In this document: piece by piece, positions 35,953-45,275 of the stretch
Position numbering within the stretch: position 1 is the stretch's first letter
Layout of the letters: the number at the start of each line of letters is the position of its first letter
Assembly (NCBI GenBank): GCA_963796225.1
Contig: CAWCLK010000052.1
Location: 1-64,000 of the forward strand
Direction: 5' to 3'
Length of the DNA stretch: 64,000 bases
Source of the DNA: CAWCLK01 sp963796225
GTDB taxonomy: Bacteria > Actinomycetota > Nitriliruptoria > Nitriliruptorales > Nitriliruptoraceae
Position numbers and translations under genes: made by a program
The notes under the pieces: model-generated
Seen by the model: the letters and a program-made list of their open reading frames with translations, nothing else
What the model was told of the DNA's origin: nothing
The model's database searches: none

Positions 35953-37137
35953 GTGCAGCAGGTCACGGTGGAGCAGCGACGGCGCCACCTCGCCCGGCGC
36001 CAGCACCTGGCACGGCCGGCCGAGGACGTGCACGAGGTCGCCCGGGACCTGTGCGGCCTGCACTCCTCCGACGCCGCGAGCGTCCTGCTCGCCGCCCGTG
36101 CCCGGGTCCGGGACTTCGTGCCCGCCGACGCCGAGGTGGCGCTGTACGACGACCGGTCCCTGGCGCGCGTGCTGGGGATGCGCCGGACGATGTTCGTCGT
36201 CCCGACCGAGGACGTGGCGCTGGTCCACGCGGCTGCGACCGCGGACCTGCTCGGTCGCGAGACCCGCCGACTCGTGGGCATGCTGGCCGACAGCGACGTC
36301 ACCGACGGCGCGGACCCCGCGGCCTGGCTGGCGCGCGTGTCCGACGCCACCGTCGAGGCCCTGCACGACCTCGGCCCGGCGACCGCGACCGAGCTGACCG
36401 CCGTCGTGCCCGAGCTCGGCCGCAAGGTCACCATCGCACCCGAGACGCGCTGGGGTGGCCAGTTCGGAGTCTCGACCCGCGTGCTGTTCCTGCTCGCCAC
36501 CGAGGGGCGCATCGTGCGCGGCCGACCCCGCGGCAGCTGGCTCAGCACCCAGTACCGCTGGGCCGCGACCGACACCTGGTTCGACGGGCGCGTGGACCTC
36601 GACGCGTGGGAGCCCGCCGACGCCCACGTCGAGCTCGCCCGCCGCTGGCTGCGGGCCTTCGGACCGGCCACCGCGGACGACCTGCGATGGTGGGCCGGCT
36701 GGACCAAGGGACGCACGCGCACGGCCCTGGCGGCCCTCCGACCGACCGAGGTCGACCTCGGCGGCACCCCGGGCCTGCTGGCACCCGGCGACGAGCTCGA
36801 CGACGGGCCGGTGGACCCCTGGGTCGCGCTGCTGCCGTCGCTGGACTCGACGATCATGGGGTGGACCGACCGGGACCACGTCCTCGACCCCGAGCTGCGC
36901 CCCGTCCTGTTCGACCGCAACGGCAACGCCGGTCCCACGGTGTGGGCCGACGGGCGGGTGGTCGGCGGGTGGGCCCAGCACCCCGACGGCGAGGTCGTCA
37001 CCCGCCTGCTGGTCGACGTCGGCCGCGACGTCGCCGCGGCGGTCGAGGCCGAGGCGGCCGCGCTGACGGGCTGGCTGGGCGACATCCGGGTCACGGCACG
37101 CTTCCGGACACCCCTCGAGAAGGAGCTGTCCGCGTGA
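35953..37137 (+). CDS. winged-helix DNA-binding protein, AlkZ/YcaQ-like (HTH_42)
   Basis: A 394-residue protein of the family that includes Streptomyces AlkZ and E. coli YcaQ, DNA glycosylases that unhook interstrand cross-links. Blocks: VTVEQRRRHLARRQHL, VARDLCGLHSSDAASVLLAARAR, LGMRRTMFVVPTED, ALHDLGPATATELTAVVPEL, ARRWLRAFGPATADDLRWWAGW, LLPSLDSTIMGW and FDRNGNAGPTVWADGRVVGGW. The catalytic Gln-x-Gln expected near the start is not clear, the region reading GLHSSDA, so catalysis is uncertain. It sits next to an orphan methylase and an alkyltransferase-like gene, which suits a DNA-damage role. Confidence 0.82.
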   Translation: MQQVTVEQRRRHLARRQHLARPAEDVHEVARDLCGLHSSDAASVLLAARARVRDFVPADAEVALYDDRSLARVLGMRRTMFVVPTEDVALVHAAATADLLGRETRRLVGMLADSDVTDGADPAAWLARVSDATVEALHDLGPATATELTAVVPELGRKVTIAPETRWGGQFGVSTRVLFLLATEGRIVRGRPRGSWLSTQYRWAATDTWFDGRVDLDAWEPADAHVELARRWLRAFGPATADDLRWWAGWTKGRTRTALAALRPTEVDLGGTPGLLAPGDELDDGPVDPWVALLPSLDSTIMGWTDRDHVLDPELRPVLFDRNGNAGPTVWADGRVVGGWAQHPDGEVVTRLLVDVGRDVAAAVEAEAAALTGWLGDIRVTARFRTPLEKELSA

Positions 37138-37156
37138 GGCCCGAGCCGCCCCGACG

Positions 37157-37480
37157 ATGAGCACGTCCCCACCGCTTCCCCCCGGCGGCCATGCCGAGCC
37201 GCCGGCCGAGCTGACCGCGTTCCAGGCCCACGTGGTCGCCGTGGTCGAGGCGACCGCGCCGGGCGACGTCCTCACGTACGCCGAGGTGGCCCTGGAGGCC
37301 GGCCACCCCGGCAGCGCGCAGGCCGTGGCCAACGTGCTGCGACGGGTCCCCGGACTTCCGTGGTGGCGCGTGGTCCCGACGTCGGGTCGGCTGTACCGCA
37401 CGCACGCCCCGACCCAGGCGCCACTGCTCGCGGCCGAGGGCGTCCACGTCGACGAGGAGCGCCATGTCCACCCCCGCTGA
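37157..37480 (+). CDS. alkyltransferase-like protein (MGMT family without the active Cys)
   Basis: A 107-residue protein with the DNA-binding domain of O6-methylguanine methyltransferases: FQAHVVAVVEATAPGDVLTYAEVALEAG and AVANVLRRVPG, then LPWWRVVPTSGRLYR where active enzymes have PCHRV. The acceptor Cys is replaced by Trp, the definition of ATL proteins, which bind O6-alkylguanine and flag it for nucleotide excision repair. It follows the AlkZ-like gene by 19 bases and overlaps the next gene by 17 bases, so these may be one operon. Confidence 0.9.
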   Translation: MSTSPPLPPGGHAEPPAELTAFQAHVVAVVEATAPGDVLTYAEVALEAGHPGSAQAVANVLRRVPGLPWWRVVPTSGRLYRTHAPTQAPLLAAEGVHVDEERHVHPR

Positions 37481-37946
37481 GGTCCCGGGCGACGACCCAC
37501 GCTGGGTGCAGGTGCGACAGCTCGCGGACCTGCTCGACACGCGGTTCCGGATCCCGGGGACCCAGCAGACCTTCGGGCTCGACGCGATCCTGGGCATCGT
37601 CCCGGGCGCGGGCGACGTGGCCGGACTGGTGGCGTCGGCGTTCGTCGTGACGCAGGCGGTTCGGCTCGGGGCGCGCGGCTGGACGCTGGTGAGCATGCTC
37701 GTGACGATCACGCTGGACGCGACCGTGGGCAGCGTCCCCGTGGCGGGCACCGTCTTCGACGTCGTCTACAAGGCCAACGTCCGCAACGTGCGACTGCTCG
37801 AGGAGCACGTGGCCGACGCCGACGCCGCGCGCGCCCGGGCCCGACGCAGCGTGCTGCGCTCGCTGGTGGCGGTGGTCGCGGTCACGCTGCTGGTGTCGGT
37901 CGTGGTCGTGGTGGCGATCGTCGCGCTCGTGCGCTGGCTGGCCTGA
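37464..37946 (+). CDS. DUF4112 membrane protein
   Basis: 160 residues. The N-terminal half has LADLLDTRFRIPGTQQTFGLDAILGIVPGAGDVAGL, the diagnostic DUF4112 stretch, and TVGSVPVAGTVFDVVYKANVRNVRLL in the middle; three or four membrane helices are predicted (ASAFVVTQAVRLG, WTLVSMLVTITL, and the long C-terminal VAVVAVTLLVSVVVVVAIVALV). The family has no known function. It overlaps the ATL gene. Confidence 0.85.
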   Translation: MSTPAEVPGDDPRWVQVRQLADLLDTRFRIPGTQQTFGLDAILGIVPGAGDVAGLVASAFVVTQAVRLGARGWTLVSMLVTITLDATVGSVPVAGTVFDVVYKANVRNVRLLEEHVADADAARARARRSVLRSLVAVVAVTLLVSVVVVVAIVALVRWLA

Positions 37947-38016
37947 CCCTGCGCACGCCACCGCCGCCGGGTTGACTGCCTCCGCGCCTGCCCCAGCCCG
38001 ACGACGAGGAGCCACC

Positions 38017-38658
38017 GTGCGCGACGAGGTCCGAGCCGAGGACCTGACCGGCAAGGAGCCGTACAAGCTGCTCGTGGGATCGGTGGTGCCTCGCGCGATC
38101 GCATGGGTCGCCACGGTCTCCGCCGACGGCGTGCCCAACATCGCCCCGTACAGCTTCTTCACCGTGGCCTCGCCGCAACCGCCGACGCTGTGCTTCTCGG
38201 TGGGGCCGTCCGCTCGCGACGGCGAACCGGTCAAGGACACCCTCGCCAACGTGCGCGCCACCGGCGAGCTCACCATCAACATCGCCCGCACCGACCTCCT
38301 CGAGGCGGTCAACACCACCGCCTCGACGCTGCCCGGTGACGTGGACGAGTTCGCCGTCGCCGGGCTCACGCCCGAACCGGCCACCCTGGTCGGCGCACCC
38401 CGGATCGCCGAGGCTCCGATCTCGATGGAGTGCCGGTTGGACCGGTTCGTCGAGGTCGGCGAGAACACACTGGTGCTCGCCCGCGTCCTGCTGTGGCGGT
38501 TCGAGGACGGCCTGCGCGACGGCACCTACGTGGACATGCACCGCCTGCGTCCCCTGGGCCGCCTGGCGGGTCCGCGGTTCGCCACCGAGCTGAACGTGGT
38601 CGAGCTCGCCCCGCCCGCCCCCGACGACCTGCTGGCCGGCGGCGCCGAGGGGGCTTGA
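38017..38658 (+). CDS. flavin reductase family protein (FMN-binding split barrel)
   Basis: 213 residues from the GTG that follows GACGAGGAGCC. It contains LLVGSVVPRAIAWVATVSADGVPNIAPYSFFTVAS (FMN-binding), GEPVKDTLANVRATGELTINIA and APISMECRLDRFVEVGENTLVLARVL, the arrangement of the flavin-reductase-like domain. It could supply reduced FMN to a monooxygenase or act as an oxygen-insensitive reductase; no partner lies beside it. An in-frame start 15 codons upstream is possible but lacks a ribosome-binding site. Confidence 0.88.
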   Translation: MRDEVRAEDLTGKEPYKLLVGSVVPRAIAWVATVSADGVPNIAPYSFFTVASPQPPTLCFSVGPSARDGEPVKDTLANVRATGELTINIARTDLLEAVNTTASTLPGDVDEFAVAGLTPEPATLVGAPRIAEAPISMECRLDRFVEVGENTLVLARVLLWRFEDGLRDGTYVDMHRLRPLGRLAGPRFATELNVVELAPPAPDDLLAGGAEGA

Positions 38659-38757
38659 CGGCTCCTTCCGCGCGCGGAGGATGACGGGGGACGGCGGCCG
38701 GCGGGCCGACGTGCGGCTGGGGCATGCGGGATGCCCCGTGGAGAGAGCGGCACCGGC

Positions 38758-39995
38758 ATGGCCGACGGCACGACGACCTGGTCCAGCGAGGCGGCACGCA
38801 CCAGCGCGCCGCCGGCGACGCGCCTGCTGCTGCAGGCCGCGTTCGCGGTCTTCACGATCACGGTGGTGATCGGGATCCTCAACGGGATCGACGCGGTCGA
38901 CTTCGGACGCAACACGTTGCTCACGCACGTGCACGCCGGCACGCTGGGCTGGATCACCCTCGGGGTGGTCGGCGGCGTCGATCTGGGTGTTCCGGGGCGC
39001 CGGCGGCCACGACCCGGACGAGGTCACCGAGGGGCGGCTGGCGATCGGGACGGTCGGGGCGGTCGGGCTCTACGTCGCCGCGTTCTGGATCGGCAACGAC
39101 CTGCTGCGCCCCGTCGCGGGAACCCTCGTGCTCGCGGTGATCGTGTGGGTCGGGGCGTGGCTGTGGCAGCGCCGGGACGGGGTGGCGACCGACATCGTCC
39201 GCCTCGGCCTCATGCTGGCGATCGCGTCGCTGCTGATCGGCGCCGTCTTCGGCATCCTGCTGGGGATGGCGGTGACGGGCCGGGCGGACTGGGTGCCCTC
39301 CCAGCTCGCCGAGGCCCACCCCCCGACCATGGTGATCGGCTACCTGATCATGGCCGCCCTGGCGATCGTCGAGTGGCGGCTCCTGGCGGGGTCCGGCGAC
39401 GCGTCCCCGTCGGTGCGGATGGGACGCTGGCAGGTCGGGCTCGTCTTCACCGCCGGCGTCGTCCTGCTGCTCGGGCTGGTGTTCGACTCCCAGCCGCTGC
39501 TGATCCTCAGCCAGCCACTGGAGCTCGTGGGCGTGGGGCTGTTCCTGGCTCGCCTGCGGCACCCCCTGCGGCAGCGTGGACTGGCGGGCCGCGGCCGGCG
39601 GGCGCACCTCCGGCGCCAGCGTCGTGTTCCTGCTGACCAACATCGTCCTGCTGCTGTACGTCGTGGCGACCTACGCCGACGACCCCGACGCCATCCCGAT
39701 GAACACGATCCTCGCGATCGACCACATGATGTTCCTCGGGGCGATGACCAACGCGCTGATCGGGCTGGCCATCGCCGCAGCCCCGGCCCGGGCCGTGGCG
39801 CGCTGGGCCGACGACGTGGTGTTCTGGGCGCTGAACCTCGGGCTGGCGACCTTCGTCCTCGGCCTGCTGACGGACACGGTGGCGCTCAAGCGCACCGGGA
39901 CACCGATCCTGGGGCTGGGCCTGCTGCTGGCCATCAGCGTGCACACCGCCCGGCTGGCGCAACGCAGCCCGACGGCCATGCCCGCCATGCCCTGA
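38758..39995 (+). pseudogene. multi-pass membrane protein related to heme-copper-oxidase subunit I-like proteins (two frameshifts)
   Basis: About 410 residues and roughly eleven hydrophobic helices spread over three frames, with changes near 38985 and 39580. TLLTHVHAGTLGWITLGVVGG in the first, AVGLYVAAFWIGNDLLRPVAG and EAHPPTMVIGYLIMAALAIVEW in the second, and AIDHMMFLGAMTNALIGLAIA in the third contain membrane-embedded histidines. Helices with HxH or HP/HMM of this type are seen in NnrS-like and cbb3-like heme-copper relatives. I cannot assign a reaction. Stems of both breaks are single-base differences. Confidence 0.6.
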
Positions 39996-40015
39996 CCGGT
40001 CGATCCCGGTCGGGG

Positions 40016-40426
40016 CTACGGCGTCGCCACCTCGACCAGGCGCAGGCGCTGCAGCGCGGCCAGCAGGTCCGCCGGCGCGGCCACGGGCCGTCCCTCCGGG
40101 TCGACCGTGCCCGACCGCACCTCGACCTCCGCGAGTACCTGGCCGTCGCGGACCGCGCGCTGGTGCCACCACGACGTGGCCCGGCGCAGGTCGCCGATCT
40201 CGGACTCGATGGTCACCTCGTCGCCGGCGACGGCGGGGCGCAGGAAGCGCAGGTTCGCCTCGGTGACGACGAGGTGGACACCCCGTTCGCGCAGCGTCGT
40301 CAGCCCGTACCCGAGGGCGTCCAGCGCCTCGATGCGCGCCGTCTCGAACCAGTTGAGGTAGACGCCGTGGTTGACGTGGCCGTAGGGGTCGAGCTCGTGG
40401 AACCGGACGCGAATGGTCAGCTCCAT
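40016..40426 (-). CDS. acyl-CoA thioesterase (4HBT hotdog fold)
   Basis: A 136-residue protein with RVRFHELDPYGHVNHGVYLNWFE, the active-site helix of YbgC/FadM-type thioesterases, including the catalytic Asp before YGHVNH, then FLRPAVAGDEVTIESEIGDL and a C-terminal strand TVDPEGRPVAAPADLL. It would hydrolyse acyl-CoA or acyl-ACP. Its ATG overlaps the stop of the desaturase gene (TGATG), so the two act together on fatty acyl chains. A GTG one codon earlier is an alternative start. Confidence 0.9.
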   Translation of the reverse strand: MELTIRVRFHELDPYGHVNHGVYLNWFETARIEALDALGYGLTTLRERGVHLVVTEANLRFLRPAVAGDEVTIESEIGDLRRATSWWHQRAVRDGQVLAEVEVRSGTVDPEGRPVAAPADLLAALQRLRLVEVATP

Positions 40427-41364
40427 CACGCACCCTCCCGGCGGCGCGCCCGGCGCGCGGCCCGGGCGTCGCGTTTCTCGACGAAGCGTGTGGCCGTGGC
40501 GTCGAGCCCCTCGAGGAAGGCCACGAGCTCGTCGCGGCGCTGCTCCGCGGCGGCGTCGAGCCCGTCCAGGTCGAGGATGCCCCAGTGGCGCAGCAGGGGC
40601 TGCACGACCTCGTCGAGGTGGTTGCGCGGGTCGTAGATCCCGGCGTCGGCGATGCGCGCGGCCGCGGGCCCGAACCCGGGGATGGTCGCGCCGGGCATGG
40701 CGAACCCGATGACCTCGTCGGCGACGGCCCGCACCGTGGCCGAGGGGTCCACGTGCAGCGCCGCCCGCACCAGGTCGCGGTAGAAGACCATGTGGAGGTT
40801 CTCGTCGGCGGCAACGCGCGCCATGATCCGGTCGGCGACGGGGTCGGCGCTGTACCGGCCCGTGTTGCGGTGGGACAGGCGGGTGGCCAGCTCCTGCAGG
40901 GCCACGTAGGCCATCCCGTGCAGGGGGTCCCGTCCGTCGCGGTCGTAGCCGGTCTGCATCGTCTCCATGCGGCCCCGTTCGAGCCGCACCGGGTCCTCGT
41001 TGCGGGTCACGACGAGGTAGTCGCGAAGCACGATCGCGTGCCGGCCCTCCTCCGCCGTCCAGCGGTGGACCCAGGCGGTCCAGGCCGAGTCACGCCGGCC
41101 GAACATCGCGTGGATCTCGCGGTGGTAGCTCGGCAGGTTGTCCTCGGTGAGCAGGTTGACGTACATCGCCGTGCGTGCCACGCCGTCGAGCCGCGGCTGG
41201 TCCGGGGTCCACGGGTCACGGTCGAAGTCGCGGCCCTGCCCGTAGGGCACGTACTCGTGGGGGAACCACTCGTCGGCGACGCCCAGGTGCCGTTCGAGCA
41301 GGCGCTCGGCCTCGGGCTCGAGCTCCCCGAGCAGGTCACGGTCGGCGGTCGTGGCGGTCGGCAT
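40426..41364 (-). CDS. acyl-ACP desaturase (di-iron, stearoyl type)
   Basis: A soluble di-iron desaturase of 312 residues related to mycobacterial DesA1/DesA2 and plant stearoyl-ACP desaturases. The iron ligands are in WTAEEGRHAIVLRDYL (E-E-x-x-H) and VAADENLHMVFYRDLV (D-E-x-x-H); YVNLLTEDNLPSYHREI supplies the first ligand Glu. It would introduce a cis double bond into acyl-ACP, providing the alkene that CFA-type methyltransferases act on. It is coupled to a thioesterase downstream. The ATG (MPTATT) is preferred over the long open frame upstream. Confidence 0.92.
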   Translation of the reverse strand: MPTATTADRDLLGELEPEAERLLERHLGVADEWFPHEYVPYGQGRDFDRDPWTPDQPRLDGVARTAMYVNLLTEDNLPSYHREIHAMFGRRDSAWTAWVHRWTAEEGRHAIVLRDYLVVTRNEDPVRLERGRMETMQTGYDRDGRDPLHGMAYVALQELATRLSHRNTGRYSADPVADRIMARVAADENLHMVFYRDLVRAALHVDPSATVRAVADEVIGFAMPGATIPGFGPAAARIADAGIYDPRNHLDEVVQPLLRHWGILDLDGLDAAAEQRRDELVAFLEGLDATATRFVEKRDARAARRARRREGA

Positions 41365-41472
41365 GGGCGTCCTGGGGGCGGGGGGACCAGCCTGACCAGA
41401 GATGACGTCGACGTCAAGTTCAATCACCGTCGCGTGGGACCGGGCACACTCGTCAGCCACCGAGGAGTCCCG

Positions 41473-43156
41473 ATGTCCCCGCACGACCCCGACGCCCCCA
41501 CGGCGTTCACCGACCTCGCGCTGCGCCCCGAGCTGCTGACGGCGCTCGACGAGCTCGGCTACGAGGAGCCCACGCCGATCCAGCGCGAGGCGATCCCGCC
41601 CCTGCTGGCGGGACGCGACCTGCTGGGACAGGCCGCGACGGGCACCGGGAAGACGGCCGCGTTCGCGCTGCCCCTCCTCCACCACCTCGCCGACGACGGC
41701 GAGCGCCGCGCCGACCGGTCCGCGTGGGCTCGTGCTGGTGCCGACCCGCGAGCTGGCGATGCAGGTCTCGCAGGCCATCCACCGCTACGGCCGCGCCCTG
41801 GGCGCCCGGGTGGTGCCCGTCTACGGCGGCCAGCCGATCTGGCGGCAGGTCAAGGCCCTCGAGCGGGGCGTGGACGTCGTGGTCGCCACGCCCGGTCGCG
41901 CCCTGGACCACCTCGGTCGCGGCACGCTGGTCCTCGACGGGGTCGAGGTCGTCGTGCTCGACGAGGCCGACGAGATGCTGGACATGGGCTTCGCCGAGGA
42001 CCTCGACGCGATCCTCGACGCCACCCCACCGCACCACCAGACCATGCTGTTCTCGGCGACGATGCCGGCCCACATCGACCGGCTGGCCCACCGCCGGCTG
42101 CACGACCCGGTCCGGGTCACCCTGTCGCGCGAGGAGGCCACGGCCGGCGGGCAGGGCCCGCGCGTGCGCCAGTCCGCCTACGTGGTCGCGCGCAGCCACA
42201 AGCCCGCCGCGCTGGGGCGCGTGCTCGACGTCGAGAACCCGACCGCGGCGATCGTCTTCTGCCGCACCCGCACCGAGGTGGACGAGCTCACCGAGACCAT
42301 GAACGGGCGTGGCTACCGGGCCGAGGCCCTGCACGGCGGCATGAGCCAGCAGCAGCGCGACCGCGTCATGGACCGGCTGCGGGGCGAGACCGCCGAGCTG
42401 CTGGTCGCCACCGACGTGGCGGCCCGGGGCCTGGACATCGACCACCTCACGCACGTCGTCAACTACGACGTGCCCTCCTCCCCCGACGCCTACGTGCACC
42501 GCATCGGGCGCGTCGGGCGGGCGGGGCGCGAGGGCGTGGCCATCACGCTCGTCGAACCGCGCCAGCACCGCCACCTCAAGGCCATCGAGACGCCACACCG
42601 GCCAGGAGCTCGACGTCGAGCAGGTCCCCACCGTGGCCGACCTGCGCGCCCGTCGCCTCGAGCTGACCCGGGCGGCCCTGCGCGAGATGCTGGTCGACGA
42701 CCCCGACGCGCTCGAACGCTTCCGCCCCGTCGTCGAGTCCCTGTCCGACGAGTTCGACCTCGTCGAGATCGCGCTGGCGGCGATCGGGCTCGCCCACGAC
42801 GCCGACACCGGGCCCGACGACGAGGAGGAGCTGCCCGACGTGCGCATGCGCCAGGACCGCTCCACCGGCGGAGGCGGCGGTGGAGGCCGAAGGCCCCGCG
42901 CCCCCCGTCCGCGGGGATGACGCGGCTGTGGATCAGCGCGGGGCGCAACCTCGGCATCCGGCCCAAGGACCTCGTCGGCGCCATCGCCGGCGAGACCCGC
43001 CTGACGGGGCGCGACGTCGGGGACATCCAGATCGCCCAGCGGTTCTCGCTGGTGGAGGTCCCCGAGGACGCCGTGGACGAGGTGATCGCCGCCCTGCGCA
43101 CGTCCAGCGTCAAGGGCAAGAAGGTGGCGGCACGCCGCGACCAGAAGTCGACCTGA
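41473..43156 (+). pseudogene. DEAD-box RNA helicase with DbpA-type RNA-binding tail (three frameshifts)
   Basis: ATP-dependent RNA helicase of the DeaD/CshA type. First frame: TPIQREAIPPLL (Q motif), AATGTGKTAAFALPLL (motif I). Second, from near 41710: LVPTRELAMQVS, VVVATPGRALDHL, VVLDEADEMLDMGF, LFSATMP, LVATDVAARGLDID, YVHRIGRVGRAG. Third, from near 42600: ELDVEQVPTVADLRARRLELT to a glycine-rich GGGGGGG. A last frame starting at ATG 42917 gives LWISAGRNLGIRPKDLVGAIAGE, SLVEVPEDAVDEVI, the DbpA RNA-binding domain. Every motif survives. Probably active in ribosome assembly or cold adaptation if the breaks are sequencing indels. Confidence 0.88.
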
Positions 43157-43162
43157 CCCCGG

Positions 43163-44338
43163 TCAGGGCAGGGGTCGCTGCGTCAGCCCGCCGCGCCGGA
43201 TCCGACCCCGACGGCCACCCCGCGCCTGCGCCTCGGCGTCGGCGGCCTGCACCTGCTCGATGCGTCGCCGGAGCACGAACTCCTCCAGCACGATCTTGAC
43301 CATGGCCGCGATCGGCAGGGCGAGCAGCGCCCCGATGGGGCCGGCCAGCACGCCACCGGCCAGCAGGGCGACGATCCCGGTCGCTGGCCTGATGTCGATC
43401 GCCTCCTTCATCACCCGGGGCACGATCACGTAGTTCTCGACCTGCTGGTAGACGATGATCAGCAGGGCCGCACCCACCATCGTCCCCACACCCTCCAGCG
43501 CGGCGACCGCGATCACGACGACCGCCCCGACGGTGGCCCCGACGGCCGGCACCACGTCGGTGACCGCCACGAAGACGGCCAGGGTGATGGCGTAGGGCAC
43601 CCCGAGCAGGGAGAGCCCGACGAACGCGACCACCCCGGCGATCACGCTGACCAGCAGGTTGCCGGCCATGTAGTTCGCCATCAGGTCGGTGGACCGGTTG
43701 AGGACGTAGAGCAGGTCCTCGCGCTGCCCCGGGCGCACCAGCCGGACGATCCACCGCTTGGCGTCCGGCACCGACAGCGCGAAGTAGGGCGTCAGGATCA
43801 GCACGAGCCCGAGCTGGAAGGCGGCGGTGCCGATGCCGCGAGCGACTGCGACGAGCCCGCCTGGCAGCGCGTCCTGCAACGTCGCGAGACGGTCCAGGAC
43901 ACCGAACTGGTCCTCGATGTCCGAGATCACGCCCGAGCCGTACTGGATCTCGTCCACGAAGGACGGGATCGCGTCGGCCAGCTCGCCGAGCTGCGTCAGG
44001 ATCATCGGCACCAGCAGGATCGCCAGCCCCACGGCGACGGCCAGCCCGGCGACCATGATCGCGGCCATGGCCAGGCCGCTGGTCACCCCCCGGGTCTCCA
44101 ACCAGCGGATCGTGGGTTGCAGGCCGATCGCCAGCACGGCGGAGGCCAGCACGACCAGCAGCACGCTCTCCAGCGCGACGACCAGGCGCAGGGCCACCAC
44201 CAGGGCGACCACCATGGCGGCGGCCTTCAGCCAGTACGTGGCCGGCGGGAACGACAGGACGGGTGCGGACGCGTCCTCGCCGCCCCGCGGCACCCCGTCG
44301 CCGTCCGGCCTGGCGTGGGTGCCGGGTCGTTGGTCCAT
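43163..44338 (-). CDS. AI-2E family transporter (membrane permease)
   Basis: 391 residues with about eight membrane helices. The family signature occurs in the C-terminal half: LTPYFALSVPDAKRWI, GNLLVSVIAGVVAFVGLSLLGVPYAITLAVFVAVTDVVPAVGATVGAVVVIAVAAL and YQQVENYVIVPRVMKEAI, then GPIGALLALPIAAMVKIVLEEFVL. Members are proposed exporters or ion/metabolite permeases; the name refers to YdgG/TqsA. Substrate unknown. Basic, Arg-rich C-tail. It is convergent with the helicase. Confidence 0.92.
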   Translation of the reverse strand: MDQRPGTHARPDGDGVPRGGEDASAPVLSFPPATYWLKAAAMVVALVVALRLVVALESVLLVVLASAVLAIGLQPTIRWLETRGVTSGLAMAAIMVAGLAVAVGLAILLVPMILTQLGELADAIPSFVDEIQYGSGVISDIEDQFGVLDRLATLQDALPGGLVAVARGIGTAAFQLGLVLILTPYFALSVPDAKRWIVRLVRPGQREDLLYVLNRSTDLMANYMAGNLLVSVIAGVVAFVGLSLLGVPYAITLAVFVAVTDVVPAVGATVGAVVVIAVAALEGVGTMVGAALLIIVYQQVENYVIVPRVMKEAIDIRPATGIVALLAGGVLAGPIGALLALPIAAMVKIVLEEFVLRRRIEQVQAADAEAQARGGRRGRIRRGGLTQRPLP

Positions 44339-44365
44339 GCCCTCCGCCCGCTCCGGGGTTCGGCG

Positions 44366-44968
44366 TTACAGGATCCCGGCGTTGATGGCCTCGGCCACCG
44401 CTCCGGCCCGGTTGCGCACGCCCAGCTTCGTGTACAGCTCCTGGGCGTAGGCCTTCACGGTCCGCTCGGTGATGCCGAGCTGGTCGCCGATCTCGCTGTT
44501 GGTCATGCCCTCGGCGATGAGCTGCAGGACCTCGGTCTGGCGCGGCGAGAGGGCCGGGCCGGTCTCCTCGGCCTCGGGCACGTGCAGCATCATGGTGGTG
44601 GTCTCGTCGCTGGTCGCGGCCGCGGCGACGGGGTTCTCGAGCACCGCCTCGCTGGTGCCGACGGTGAGTCGGTCACCGTGCACGAGGGTGCAGGACCCGG
44701 TGACGGACTCGCCGTTGACGGTCGTGCCGCCGGACGAGCCGAGGTCGGTGACCAGGATCGTGGTCTCGCCGGTGCGGGTGATGCGTGCGTGGACGCGTGA
44801 GACACCGGGGTCGGCGATGACGTAGTGGTTGTCGTCGCGACGGCCGAGCGTGCCCTCCTCGTGCTCCAGCCGCAGCGTGACGCCGGCGGCGGGGCCGCTG
44901 GTGAAGCGCAGCGACGGGACGGGCATCACCTTCTTGGCGCGCGAGGGTTCGGGGATGGTGGCGGACAT
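44366..44968 (-). CDS. FHA domain fused to LuxR-type helix-turn-helix regulator
   Basis: A 200-residue protein. The N-terminal FHA domain has GTLGRRDDNHYVIADPGVSRVHARITR and TDLGSSGGTTVNGESV with its phosphothreonine-binding Arg, Ser and Asn. The C-terminal LuxR domain reads LSPRQTEVLQLIAEGMTNSEIGDQLGITERTVKAYAQELYTKLGV. It would bind DNA and a threonine-phosphorylated partner, so it links Ser/Thr kinase signalling to transcription; no kinase gene is in the window. The start (MSATIPEP) is supported by a GGGAGCC leader. An unusual domain pairing. Confidence 0.9.
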   Translation of the reverse strand: MSATIPEPSRAKKVMPVPSLRFTSGPAAGVTLRLEHEEGTLGRRDDNHYVIADPGVSRVHARITRTGETTILVTDLGSSGGTTVNGESVTGSCTLVHGDRLTVGTSEAVLENPVAAAATSDETTTMMLHVPEAEETGPALSPRQTEVLQLIAEGMTNSEIGDQLGITERTVKAYAQELYTKLGVRNRAGAVAEAINAGIL

Positions 44969-45275
44969 GCACGGCTCCCTGGAGGTGTGGTCGCGGGACC
45001 GCCCATGTGGCGGGGTCCCGACGGCGAGTGTCACCCCCCGTTCGGAGCTGCCGACGTATGGCCTTCGGCCGTTCGGCCACCGGACCCCGGATGACCGGGC
45101 CGTTCGTCCCTGCCCGCTCCGCGAGCGCGGCGGGCATGCTGGGACGCGAGGCACTGGCCGGCGCCCGGTGGCGCCCCACGGTCCACCGCACCCTCGCTCT
45201 GCGGCGGAGGTGACCCCGTCGGTACGTCTGGCGGGGAAGGGGTTCGACACCCCCCGGTGCCACTCGTGCGCGTCC
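44969..45275. other. intergenic region upstream of the FHA-LuxR gene
   Basis: About 300 bases between the FHA-LuxR start and the end of the MFS gene, both on the minus strand. No convincing coding frame. It has a GGCCTTCGGCCGTTCGGCC imperfect hairpin near 45060 and a promoter for the FHA-LuxR gene must lie here, but I see no clear TANNNT element at a plausible distance. Confidence 0.5.
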
